Assembly (NCBI RefSeq): GCF_030161575.1
Contig: NZ_BSUL01000001.1
Location: 1 to 64,000 of the forward strand
Length of the DNA: 64,000 nucleotides
Reading direction: 5' to 3'
Source: Arenivirga flava
GTDB lineage: Bacteria > Actinomycetota > Actinomycetes > Actinomycetales > Microbacteriaceae
The notes under the pieces are model-generated. The model was not told where the DNA came from. It did no database searches and saw only the letters and a program-made list of their open reading frames with translations. A program made the translations under genes and the position numbers. Positions 44,513-52,404 of this stretch are shown one piece after another (positions within the stretch are counted from its first letter, which is position 1; each line of letters opens with the position of its first letter).

Positions 44513-44880
44513 GTGCCCCCATGGCCCCTATGGCGTTTCGGCAGCGCATCGCCGACGTGTTGCGGTCCTTCGGGGCTCCGGCACACGTCCGTGCCCGTTC
44601 AGACCGTCAACTCTCCGAGCTACTCGCCGAAGCTGAGCAGAACGCCGTGCGTCCGGACATCTTGGGACTGAAACGGTGGAGCATCAACGCTCGTGCCGAC
44701 CTTGCAGTGTCCGGCGTTATCGCTTCCGCCGCGGAGGTTACGCGCGACGGGGCAGACTTCTCCGCCGTTGTAGTGCGTCGCCACGTCGCTGCGGGTGGCC
44801 GTGGCGGACTCGTCGCGGTCGTGCCTATTGCTGTCCTTGCCGATTTGATCGCGGAGAGTGAGGGTCAGCAGGGTATCTAA
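44509..44880 (+). CDS. element-encoded hypothetical protein
   Basis: 123 residues from ATG 44509 (overlaps the previous stop). N-terminal helix (FRQRIADVLRSFGAPA), a basic middle and two beta strands (DFSAVVVRRHVAAGGRGGLVAVVPIAVL). No family recognised. Last gene of a co-directional run that began with the Rep gene, closed by a T-run terminator. Confidence 0.5.
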   Translation: MSAPMAPMAFRQRIADVLRSFGAPAHVRARSDRQLSELLAEAEQNAVRPDILGLKRWSINARADLAVSGVIASAAEVTRDGADFSAVVVRRHVAAGGRGGLVAVVPIAVLADLIAESEGQQGI

Positions 44881-44979
44881 TCTTGCGGGCCGCTTCCGTC
44901 CCCTACATGCGGCGGCCCGCGAGCGCGGATTTTCTTCGGGTCCGCGGTGGTGGCTGGGTTCTCCTTCCCTCAGCCCCCG

Positions 44980-45012
44980 GGGCCGGGCCTCTGCTGGGGC
45001 CCGGCCCTTTTT
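44980..45012 (+). terminator. rho-independent terminator with T-run
   Basis: GGGCCGGGC / GCCCGGCCC stem with a 10-base loop followed by TTTTT. The clearest intrinsic terminator in the window; ends the left-arm operon of the element. Confidence 0.85.
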
Positions 45013-45082
45013 CGTTGCACTGATGCCGAGATTTCCGAATCTCGGGCTCGTAACGCGACCGCAGTCGCTGCATGACTTGAGC

Positions 45083-45108
45083 CACACGATAATGTCAGTT
45101 ATCGTGTG
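45083..45108. promoter_or_regulatory. dif-like palindrome upstream of tyrosine recombinase
   Basis: Perfect CACACGATAA-TGTCAG-TTATCGTGTG: 10-base arms and a 6-base centre, ending 3 bases before the recombinase ATG. Arm/centre geometry and the inner GATAA...TTAT match XerCD dif-type crossover sites. It could be this recombinase's recombination site, its operator, or both. Confidence 0.6.
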
Positions 45109-45111
45109 TTT

Positions 45112-46050
45112 ATGAGCGCGAGCGTCCAGGCCACCGACATCACGAGCAACACAACACGCCACGGGGCTCTCGCCGGAGCTTGGCTCGCATCGCTGACCAG
45201 CGACAACACCCGCCGCGCGTACCGCCGTGACCTGACGGCATTTCTCGAGTTCCTGGACGGTCACGGGGTCGACTTGTTCGCAGCTGAGCGCCCTCACGTT
45301 GACCTCTACCGGCTCAGCATCGAAGAGCAGTCCGCTGCCACGGTGGCCCGCAAGCTCTCTGCGCTGAGCGCGTTTTACCGCTATGCGCAGGATGAGGGGG
45401 CGGCGACGTCCAACCCCGTCGTTCGCGTCAAGCGCCCCAAGATCGATGCAGACCACTCTGAGACGCAGGGCCTCACCCGTGCACAGGCAATGGCGCTGCT
45501 CGAAGCTGCGAAAGAAGATTCCGCACGCTCGCACGCGCTCGTGGCGCTGCTCCTCTTCACCGGCGCTCGCGTCTCTGAGGCCCTAGGAGCGCGCGTGAGC
45601 GACCTCAAGCACAGTGGGGGCCACAGGGTACTTAGCGTGACCCGGAAGGGCGGTAAGCGGGCTCTGCTCGTGCTTCCGGCACAGGTGCTCGACGCGCTCG
45701 GCGGCTACCTGGGAACAGGGACGGCTCATGGCACTGAGGTCACCACCGCGGATGCGGCGAGCGCCGCCGATGCCCTGCTCTTCACTACCCGCACCGGGAA
45801 GTCGTGGGCGCCCTCTGAAGCCTTCCGCACGGTACAGCGGCTCGCTAAGGGCGCGGGTATTGAAGGGGCGCTCAGCCCGCACAGCCTCCGCCACACGCAC
45901 GCCACGCTGGCGCTCGACGCCGGTATGCCTCTTGCCGAACTCCAGGATTCGCTAGGTCACGCCGACCCCCGAACCACGCAGCGGTACAACCGTGCCCGGA
46001 ACCGGCTGGAGCGGTCGAGCGCTCACACCCTGGCGGCGGTGTTGTCCTGA
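45112..46050 (+). CDS. tyrosine recombinase (XerC/D-like)
   Basis: 312 residues from ATG 45112 (GTG 45106 overlaps the palindrome). N-terminal SAM-like core-binding domain (WLASLTSDNTRRAYRRDL ... ATVARKLSALSAFYRYA) and catalytic domain with Arg in FTGARVSEAL, Lys in VTRKGGKRALL, HSLRHTHAT (His-x-x-Arg), His in LGHADPRTTQRY and the nucleophile Tyr in QRYNRAR. All six catalytic residues are present. In an element that already has a serine integrase its likely job is dimer resolution or a second integration route. Full length for the family. Confidence 0.9.
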   Translation: MSASVQATDITSNTTRHGALAGAWLASLTSDNTRRAYRRDLTAFLEFLDGHGVDLFAAERPHVDLYRLSIEEQSAATVARKLSALSAFYRYAQDEGAATSNPVVRVKRPKIDADHSETQGLTRAQAMALLEAAKEDSARSHALVALLLFTGARVSEALGARVSDLKHSGGHRVLSVTRKGGKRALLVLPAQVLDALGGYLGTGTAHGTEVTTADAASAADALLFTTRTGKSWAPSEAFRTVQRLAKGAGIEGALSPHSLRHTHATLALDAGMPLAELQDSLGHADPRTTQRYNRARNRLERSSAHTLAAVLS

Positions 46051-46160
46051 GGTCGCACGCCTGTCGTACGTATCTTCACGCCGGAACAGCCGTACGCCAG
46101 TCGGGCGTGCATTGGGGTGTACATCCCATATACACGTGGTGCTAGAGTCAGACCATTGCT

Positions 46161-46197
46161 CCCCGCCCTCCCTAACGGGACTGGCGGGGCCTTTTTC
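46161..46197 (+). terminator. rho-independent terminator with T-run
   Basis: CCCCGCC / GGCGGGG stem, 15-base loop, then CCTTTTT. It lies between the tyrosine recombinase and NYN genes, only 13 bases before the NYN start, so it may also act as an attenuator. Confidence 0.7.
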
Positions 46198-46210
46198 TTT
46201 GGGGGACGTT

Positions 46211-46801
46211 TTGAGCACCGGCTGGCTCCTGATCGACTATCAGAATCTCCATTTCAGCGCTGGAGACGTGTTCGAGCCCCACGGGACGCCGCCCGAGGAC
46301 TACCTTGTGCACCCCGACCGTTTCGCCGCGCAAGTCGAAGTCGAGTGGCAAAACAAGTTCGCTCAGCCTCTTGAGATTCGCCGTGTAGATGTGTTTCGGG
46401 GACTCCCTGATCCTCGCAAAGAGGGTGCGCTCAACGGTCATGTGAGCAGACAGAACCGCCTATGGACTAGTGGTCGAGTCAACGTCTACACCCGTGCTCT
46501 TCGCTATCCGCGGGACTGGCCGAACTCTCGCGCCGAGGAAAAGGGCATCGACGTGCTGCTTGCGCTGTCCTTCTTCCGCGCGGTGCTCGTCAAGAAATCG
46601 GACTATGTAATTCTCGCGTCGCGAGACACGGACCTCGTGCCTGCGCTTGAGATGGCCGAGACTGCTGTCCCTGGACGCGCTGCAATCGCGACATGGAGTG
46701 GTAGCTCCGTTCTCCGCCCGAAGACGGCGAACCAAATTCCGACCGTGCAACTCGGGCGTGCTGCGTACGAGAAAACTTTGGCCGAGCACGACGGGAGCTA
46801 G
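46211..46801 (+). CDS. NYN/PIN-like domain ribonuclease
   Basis: 196 residues from TTG 46211, with GGGGGAC just upstream. NYN fold: LLIDYQNLHFSAGDVF (first Asp and Asn), EEKGIDVLLALSFFRA (Lys-Gly-Ile-Asp), VILASRDTDLVPALEMA (Ser-x-D-x-D) acidic cluster of a metal-dependent RNase, LabA/limkain type. NYN proteins degrade RNA and occur in several phage-defence and toxin systems. Here it opens the right half of the element, tail to tail with the minus-strand genes. A role in defence is inference only. Confidence 0.8.
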   Translation: MSTGWLLIDYQNLHFSAGDVFEPHGTPPEDYLVHPDRFAAQVEVEWQNKFAQPLEIRRVDVFRGLPDPRKEGALNGHVSRQNRLWTSGRVNVYTRALRYPRDWPNSRAEEKGIDVLLALSFFRAVLVKKSDYVILASRDTDLVPALEMAETAVPGRAAIATWSGSSVLRPKTANQIPTVQLGRAAYEKTLAEHDGS

Positions 46802-47079
46802 CCCCATCCGAAGTGATGGCGGAAACGTTTGGGATCAGCCCGGAACTCAAGAACCTTGCGCACCCGCTCCTCCCGATCTGCGCTGAGTTCGAGCGGAATC
46901 ATCCGCCCGTCGTCCGGATGCACCCCATACGCCATCCAAAAGATCGTGTGTCCGCGCCCGATCCGCCGCCGCTCGATCTTGCCGAGCATGTCGCCGTTCT
47001 CGTTATGCAGCGTCCACGCCTCGCTTCCGGGTACCTTGCGTTCTTCCACAAGCTCGAAGGTAAAGGGCGCCTGAGACAT
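46798..47079 (-). CDS. element-encoded small hypothetical protein
   Basis: 93 residues from ATG 47079. Beta-rich sequence (FTFELVEERKVPGSEAWTL, GKIERRRIGRGHTIFWMAY) ending in PKRFRHHFGWG. Overlaps the NYN gene end by 4 bases in the opposite direction. No recognised domain; could be an accessory or immunity-type protein. Confidence 0.5.
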   Translation of the reverse strand: MSQAPFTFELVEERKVPGSEAWTLHNENGDMLGKIERRRIGRGHTIFWMAYGVHPDDGRMIPLELSADREERVRKVLEFRADPKRFRHHFGWG

Positions 47080-47095
47080 TGAACCTTTCGAGCCC

Positions 47096-47557
47096 TCAGG
47101 CAGTGGATGGCCGCTCGCTCAGCGCCCGAATCCGAGCGACTGTGCGGTCCATTGCGATCTGGACTTCGATGGCGTCTTTCTTCCACTCCGGCCAGTCGGG
47201 GTCCTCAAGAAACTTCTGAAACCCCTCCTCGTCATGACCTACCTGCCGATCCCACTGCTCAGGCACGAGGTCTCGGCCAAGGAGTCCAACCAGGGTCAAT
47301 GCCTCCGCGCCCATGACCTTCCGCTCCTGAGGATCACTTGATCCACCACGGTTTCGGTTCTGGAGAAGGCGGATCATCATTTCCAGGTCCAGCATGAGTT
47401 TGGCTTGCTCGATACTGGCACGCCGATCCTCCGCGGCGATGCGACGGGAGTTCACTCGATCTCGCCACGACACGATTAGAGCAACGACTGAAGCGCCTAC
47501 GGCAACCACGACGGCAGCCGTCTGAATCCATAGAGCTAGGGCCTCTGGGTAATCCAC
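47096..47557 (-). CDS. element-encoded single-span membrane protein
   Basis: 153 residues from GTG 47557, chosen for the strong GAGGAGG a few bases upstream. One hydrophobic segment near the N-terminus (ALWIQTAAVVVAVGASVVALIV), then basic and helical cytoplasmic sequence (SWRDRVNSRRIAAEDRRASIEQAK) typical of a short coiled coil, then a charged C-terminus. Its layout (membrane span plus charged helix) is like that of the plus-strand protein at 41576, but no common family is evident. Unknown function. Confidence 0.6.
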   Translation of the reverse strand: MDYPEALALWIQTAAVVVAVGASVVALIVSWRDRVNSRRIAAEDRRASIEQAKLMLDLEMMIRLLQNRNRGGSSDPQERKVMGAEALTLVGLLGRDLVPEQWDRQVGHDEEGFQKFLEDPDWPEWKKDAIEVQIAMDRTVARIRALSERPSTA

Positions 47558-47656
47558 GGGTTTCCTCCTCGTTGTGCACGATGCTGGTTCCATTCAGACA
47601 CACTCAATGGCGGATGCCGTTTTGCCTTGACCGATGCGTACCCCCTCGACACGGGT

Positions 47657-48969
47657 CTACAGAATTGGATCGTCCGACTGCTTCCAATCCGGTGGCCAGC
47701 GCTTGCGGATGAACCCTGCTGACCACTCCTCGCCCTCTCCGGGCCACGAGGTTGGAGGTGCGTCGCCTTGGAAGACGAACTTGCTCCTATGCTCCGAACC
47801 CCCGATGCCTAGCACCCCACCGCCAGGTGTGATTCGCCAGGCGCGCCATACCTTGAACGCGTCAGCGGTCTCGATGTGCACACCGTGATTGGCGGGCAGC
47901 CCGTGAGCCGCGGCATCGATTAGAACATCGGGCACATCGTCCCAATATTGTGAGCCGCGTCTTTCGTACTGTCCGTTTTGCAGGACCCACAACCACTCAA
48001 GCTGTTCTTTCGTTTCGCGAAACTCACGACGATCAAGGTGCCTGCCGTCGGCGTCTCGCTCGTTCCGCCCGACGTTGCGTTCCAGTGCCGCGAGGCGATC
48101 CGCTTCGGCTTGAGCGGTCTTCCGAATGTCCGCCCGAACTTCTCTCATCCCGAGGAGCGACCCCCGCAAAGTACCGTCACGGGCGAACTCATCATGACGA
48201 GGGCGATATCTCTGCAAGATGCTCAGCCTGCCCTGAGAACCCAGGGCGAGACCAGTCACGTTGCGACGTGTGAGCTTCGTCCCTCGGATGCTGATGCGGG
48301 TGGTCACCTCTTGGAGGACTACGGAATATCCGAACCAGTAAAAGAAAGGAAACAGCGACAGCGGTAGCCAGAATCCGTAGAACAGGGACTGCATCACATC
48401 TGCCCAGTCCGGTGGCTGCGTAACGAAGCTCACCGACGTCCAAATGAATAGAGATGCCCCGATGAGGGCGAGTCCTTTGGTTGCCCAGTTGCTACCGCTG
48501 TCCTTGCCTTGCCGGGCCACTGCCACCGACGCAGCGACCAGGACAAGCACGATGACTTGAAGGAGAAGCTCGCCTAGGAGCGGAAGGGGGCTGTGTCTAG
48601 ATAGAACGTGAGTAGGACGGACAACCCGAACGTCTCTTTCATGAGACGAGAGGCGAGGTGTCCTCCTGAGTCAGCTTTAAACGAGCGGTATGCAAGGGGA
48701 AACACCACAGTTGTGGTGAGGATGATGGAGTCCTTGAGCAGGTTCAAATCCCACAGCCCGATGCTCCTCGCAAGGCCGGTGGAGATGACTGCTGCACCTG
48801 CGACGACCATGAAGACCTTCAGCATGGTGATGTTGAAGACAGCGCGGAGCAGTTCGCTGAGGGATGGGCGAATCTGCCGCCGCACGTTGGGGATCGCGAC
48901 AAAGATCAAGCCTGTAGCAACGATCACGATCAGAGAGGCAAGCTCTCGTGTAGTAAGCACATCCAGCAT
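47657..48969 (-). pseudogene. element-encoded polytopic membrane protein with cytoplasmic domain, frameshifted
   Basis: Two frames that belong together. From ATG 48969 (GAGGGA upstream): four or so spans (TRELASLIVIVATGLIFVAI, FMVVAGAAVISTGLA, IILTTTVVFPLAYRSF) to TFYLDTAP. A run of five G at 48586-48590 then breaks the frame. Adding one base continues as LPLLGELLLQVIVLVLVAAS through further spans and a cytoplasmic domain of about 190 residues to the stop at 47657, 437 residues in all. The C-terminal part has a charged helical region and a Trp-rich end (WLWVLQNGQYERRG, FKVWRAWR). Not recognised. If the break is real it would yield two smaller membrane proteins. Confidence 0.6.
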
Positions 48970-49194
48970 GTTGACTCCCTCGGTCAACAGCGTACGGTTC
49001 TCCACCGTCACCCATCTGCCCTCCCTACAGCACGAGACGGTTGCCGCGTGAGGTACCTGACGGTCGGAGCCGCACGCCATCGGCGAACGGCGGGCAGTGT
49101 GAGATGACGCCTTCGCTTAGCAGAGTGCCGCTGGGCTGAGAGGGAAGGAAGATCGCTAGGGTACGAGCGGCATTCGATGATCCTGGGGGGACTA

Positions 49195-50031
49195 ATGCAC
49201 GTCGTGTTCGTTGACGATTCGAAGCAAAAGGGCCGCAGGGAGGCGATGGGGAATCTCATCACCCTCGGCGCAGTCGCGTTCGCTGAGGACAAAGTGCGTC
49301 CCTTCGCGGAAGCGTTCAACGCCCGCCTCGATGAGTTCGATGTGCCGCGTGAAGTCGAACTGAAGTGGTCTCCTGACTCGAAGACCGACTGGTTCCGCAA
49401 GAACAAAAAGACCAGCATTATCGCTCCGCTCCGCGAGGCCATCCTTGCGGACGCTCTCGCACACGGTTGCAGGGTGGTTGCAGCTGTCTGGGATGACGAG
49501 CTCGCCGGACTAGGGATGAGAAATCAGACGGCGGAGCAATGGGTGATTCGGTTCCTCTTCGAACGCGTCGAGATGATGCTTCAAAATGAGGGGCACCGTG
49601 GGATTCTGGTTTTTGACAAGCCAGGCGGCGATCACCGTGCAGAGGATGCTTGGTTAGGTGAGACAGCGGACTTGACCTCGATAGGCACCGAATTCGTGAA
49701 GTCGGAAGCCATCGTGATACCCGTCTTGACTGCACCGTCTCACCGGCATCCACATCTCCAACTGGCCGATCTTGTGACGGGCGTAGTGACCGCAGCCCTC
49801 GCAGGATCGAAGTATGGAATGGCCCTCGCGAACATGGTCACTCCCATGTTTCACCGGAATTACTACGGAGGCATTGGAGGCGCGGGCCTCAAGCTCTACC
49901 CGGACTCGCTACTCAACCTGCTGCACTGGGTGTTCGAGGAAGAACGTTTCGTGCGTAACGGCATGGGCTTCGCCTTACCTGCGCCAGCGCTCGGGCGCTT
50001 CGGCGAGAACGACGGCCTTGCACCATCCTGA
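49195..50031 (+). CDS. DUF3800 domain protein
   Basis: 278 residues from ATG 49195 (GGGGGGAC 3 bases upstream). Opens with the DUF3800 motif MHVVFVDDSKQKG (paired Asp), has LEWSPDSK-like KWSPDSKTDWF, and ends with HPHLQLADLVTGVVTAAL, the second family motif. The fold is predicted RNase H-like, with the conserved acidic residues suggesting a nuclease. Family members turn up in mobile elements and defence islands. Transcribed away from the membrane genes and toward the serine recombinase. Confidence 0.78.
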   Translation: MHVVFVDDSKQKGRREAMGNLITLGAVAFAEDKVRPFAEAFNARLDEFDVPREVELKWSPDSKTDWFRKNKKTSIIAPLREAILADALAHGCRVVAAVWDDELAGLGMRNQTAEQWVIRFLFERVEMMLQNEGHRGILVFDKPGGDHRAEDAWLGETADLTSIGTEFVKSEAIVIPVLTAPSHRHPHLQLADLVTGVVTAALAGSKYGMALANMVTPMFHRNYYGGIGGAGLKLYPDSLLNLLHWVFEEERFVRNGMGFALPAPALGRFGENDGLAPS

Positions 50032-50175
50032 CCTGCACGACACTGGTGCCACATCTCTTGATAACGGCCTCGAGCCCGGCTGGGCGTCAATCATTTCGCG
50101 TAGCCATGACCGGTGTCGGGGCTGTGAGCGCCACGCCGCCGAGATACACCGGGGTGCAGCAGGCTGATCCGAAAG

Positions 50176-51828
50176 TCACGAGATGGCTGCCCAGCCCTCG
50201 GGCTCGGGTTCGAATGAAACCGGATTGTCGAAGCCCATATAGTCCCCGCCAGGCAACTGCCCCAAACTCAGCCGACTGATCCCACGTCCACCAACCTTCA
50301 CGGATGGGCGGTAGCGGGCGCGGATCATGGCCCGCTGACGGTCGATGGGCAGGCTGCCCCAAGCCTCACGGAGGCGAGCCTCCCAGGCCTCGCGCTCCTC
50401 GGTGTCTTTGAACGGAGCATCGTCCGAACGCCGCCACTCATCCAGGAACCCGGAGAGCGCACCACCATCGGCAGCGCGGGAGAGGAGGCGATCTCGCTCC
50501 GCTTCGAGCTCTTCTCGTTCGCTGTCGAGGGCTGCCAGATTCGATTTGCCCTGAGCGTGGATCGACTTGAGGGCAGGGTCGAGCAACTGTGCCCCTACGT
50601 GCTTCACGTTCTCTTGGTTCTCAATGAGTCGTTGAGCCAGGTCGCTCAGTTTGGCGCTTACGTCGTCGCCAGGAGCCTTGATCCTGTCGTGAAAGAGGTC
50701 CGCCAGGAGCGTAGCCGTGAAGAAATCATCGACGGCACCTTGGGCTATCGATGCATGGCGCTGGCTCTTGTCGTAGAGGGCCTTTGAGCATTTGTAGTTC
50801 TTGAAGACGTAGCGCTTGCCCGCGGGGACGTTGCCGCGCTCCTTATTGCGCTGGGAATAGCTCGTGGTGCCGTGCATGACGGCTCCGCACTCACAGCGGA
50901 GGACGCCGCCGAGCAGGGTCACGGCACGCTCAGACACCGGTGTCCCGGCCTTCACGCGGCTTTTCAGGGCCTCATGCTGTTCCGGCTCGATGATGCGCTC
51001 GATCTTGCTCTCTGCGAGCTGCTGACCCTTGTACACGAGCAGGCCAGCATTCCGAGGGCGAAGGAGCAGCTGACGGACCGTCGTCGCGGTCCAGACCGTT
51101 GACACCGGGCGCTTCTCACCATCCCTGCTGACTCGCTCCCGGTAGTCCCGGCCCGCCTCGACATCTGCCTCTGAAGGTCGCATCGCGTCCGTCTTGACGC
51201 CAGCAGCGGTCCAGTCCTTTGCGATTCTCAGCATGGAGCGCGTCCCGCTGAGGTAGTCGGCGACGGCGGTCCGAATGTATGCCGCCTCCTCCTCACGGAC
51301 CGTGATCCGGTCGGGCTCGAATCCGAACGGACGGGTGCCCCACAAGGGCATCCCCGCGGCTCGCTCCCGCTCGTAGCGTCGTCGCTGACGTGCATCGCGG
51401 ATGCGGCCCTCACGACGCCCTGACGTGAAGATCGCTACGGCTGTCTCCTCTCCATTCGGTGTGGAAACGTCCAGCGGGGTCCGGTCGCCCTCGAAGTGCC
51501 AGAGAACACCAGCGTCGGCGGAGGTCGAAATGAACTTCAAGCCGTCTTGATACGTCCTCGCCAGTCGCTCGCCTTCAACAGCAAGGAGCACATCGAACTC
51601 CTTGGCCTCCATAGCCTTCAGGAGAGCTTGTGCGCCGGGGCGCTTCTCCAACGTGGTGTCGTCGATGCTCTTGCCTGACGCCGCGATGCCGTCGTCCTGG
51701 AACACCGGCCCCACGGTGTAGCCGCACTCGCCAGCGAACAGCTTCAGGATCGCAATCTGATCTGCGACCTTTGGCGTTCGCTTGTCCTTATTGCTGATCC
51801 GGGCGTATATCGCAGCGCGCAGCTTCAT
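50176..51828 (-). CDS. large serine recombinase (integrase of the element)
   Basis: 550 residues from ATG 51828, 19 bases from the right att core. N-terminal resolvase domain with nucleophile Ser12 in AAIYARISNKDKR, then VLLAVEGERLART and the long linking helix (RIRDARQRRRYERERAAGM), recombinase domain (GTRPFGFEPDRI ... NAGLLVYKGQQL), a zinc ribbon (LGGVLRCECGAVMHG ... YKCSKALY), and a C-terminal coiled coil rich in Glu/Arg. Size and order fit phage-type serine integrases. Position next to the right att core marks it as the integrase that put the element into the pilin-like gene. Confidence 0.93.
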   Translation of the reverse strand: MKLRAAIYARISNKDKRTPKVADQIAILKLFAGECGYTVGPVFQDDGIAASGKSIDDTTLEKRPGAQALLKAMEAKEFDVLLAVEGERLARTYQDGLKFISTSADAGVLWHFEGDRTPLDVSTPNGEETAVAIFTSGRREGRIRDARQRRRYERERAAGMPLWGTRPFGFEPDRITVREEEAAYIRTAVADYLSGTRSMLRIAKDWTAAGVKTDAMRPSEADVEAGRDYRERVSRDGEKRPVSTVWTATTVRQLLLRPRNAGLLVYKGQQLAESKIERIIEPEQHEALKSRVKAGTPVSERAVTLLGGVLRCECGAVMHGTTSYSQRNKERGNVPAGKRYVFKNYKCSKALYDKSQRHASIAQGAVDDFFTATLLADLFHDRIKAPGDDVSAKLSDLAQRLIENQENVKHVGAQLLDPALKSIHAQGKSNLAALDSEREELEAERDRLLSRAADGGALSGFLDEWRRSDDAPFKDTEEREAWEARLREAWGSLPIDRQRAMIRARYRPSVKVGGRGISRLSLGQLPGGDYMGFDNPVSFEPEPEGWAAIS

Positions 51829-51846
51829 ATGTTGAACTCTAGTACT

Positions 51847-51852
51847 GGCTGG
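51847..51852. other. right attachment-site core (GGCTGG)
   Basis: Context TCTAGTACT-GGCTGG-GTGCTGATC. The host reading frame resumes in phase immediately after it. See the left core at 41480-41485. Confidence 0.7.
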
Positions 51853-51963
51853 GTGCTGATCACGCTCATGACCGCCGGGCTGGTCCTCATCATCTGGGCG
51901 CTCGCCGAGCCTGCGCTCAGCGGGGTCTTCGACGCGGCCATCGCCCGCGTCATGGGGTACTGA
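51853..51963 (+). pseudogene. small pilin-like tad gene, 3' fragment
   Basis: Codons continue the interrupted gene: VLITLMTAGLVLIIWALAEP, then ALSGVFDAAIARVMGY and TGA at 51961-51963. It has no start codon of its own in the right place. Fused to the fragment at 41399 it gives 65 residues. Confidence 0.85.
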
Positions 51964-51974
51964 GGGGCTGCGCC

Positions 51975-52404
51975 GTGCATCCGCTCGTCCGCTCCGTGCC
52001 CGCTTTCGTGGTGCGGATGCGGCATCCCCTCGCGGACGAGCGCGGTTCGGCGCCGGCGGAGTTCGTGATGGTGAGCGCCCTGCTGCTCGCGCTGCTGCTG
52101 GCGGTGCTGCAGCTGGGAGTCGCGCTGCACGTGCGCAACACCGTGACCGACGCGGCCTCGGAGGGCGCGCTTCGCGGCGCTCGCCGACGGCTCCGCCGCC
52201 GCGGGCGTTGAGCGCACGCGCGAGCTGATCGGCACCGCGCTCGGCCCGTCCTACGCCGATGACGTGACGGCGGTCGAGGGCGAGCATCTCGGCGTGCCGT
52301 CCGTCGAGGTCACGGTGCGGGCCGCACTGCCGCTCTTCGGACTGCTCGGTGTCGAACGCGGTCTGGAGGTGCGCGGCCATGCGGCCCTCGAGACGCTGCC
52401 GTGA
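51975..52404 (+). pseudogene. tadE: TadE-like pilus protein, frameshifted
   Basis: From GTG 51975 (GAGGGG upstream): MHPLVRSVPAFVVRMRHPL, ADERGSAPAEFVMVSALLL then a membrane span and VTDAASEGA. TadE proteins usually read E-G-A-R here. The frame breaks in GGGCGCGCTT at 52164-52170 and resumes as FAALADGSAAAGVERTREL to LEVRGHAALETLP and a stop at 52402-52404. Restoring GC in the GC repeat gives 143 residues; removing one base also restores a frame. Pseudopilin-like minor component of the tad system. Unlike the other indels here it needs +2 or -1. Confidence 0.8.

Larger units (their letters stand above)
41480..51852. mobile_element. 10.4-kb integrative element inserted in the tad pilin-like gene
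   Basis: Bounded by the direct repeat GGCTGG (41480-41485 and 51847-51852). Host coding sequence is continuous in frame on joining the outer sides. A large serine recombinase gene reads inward from the right end. Base composition is clearly lower in GC than the host, with AT-rich gaps. Contents: two unknown proteins, a rolling-circle Rep, a zinc-ribbon/HTH protein, two small proteins, a tyrosine recombinase, a NYN nuclease, three minus-strand unknown or membrane genes, DUF3800 and the serine recombinase. No capsid, tail, lysis, relaxase or FtsK-like transfer gene, so it is an integrative mobilizable element or phage satellite rather than a complete prophage. Confidence 0.9.

Noticed and set aside
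44858-45115. 85-codon frame between the element's left operon and the tyrosine recombinase
   Set aside because: It runs through an intrinsic terminator and the dif-like palindrome, has no ribosome site, and lacks protein-like composition.
50176-51828. Possible frameshift in the serine recombinase around 51380-51440 (atypical residues after IFTS)
   Set aside because: REGRIRDARQRRRYERE is a good linking helix and the frame carries straight on into GTRPFGFE; no change is needed.
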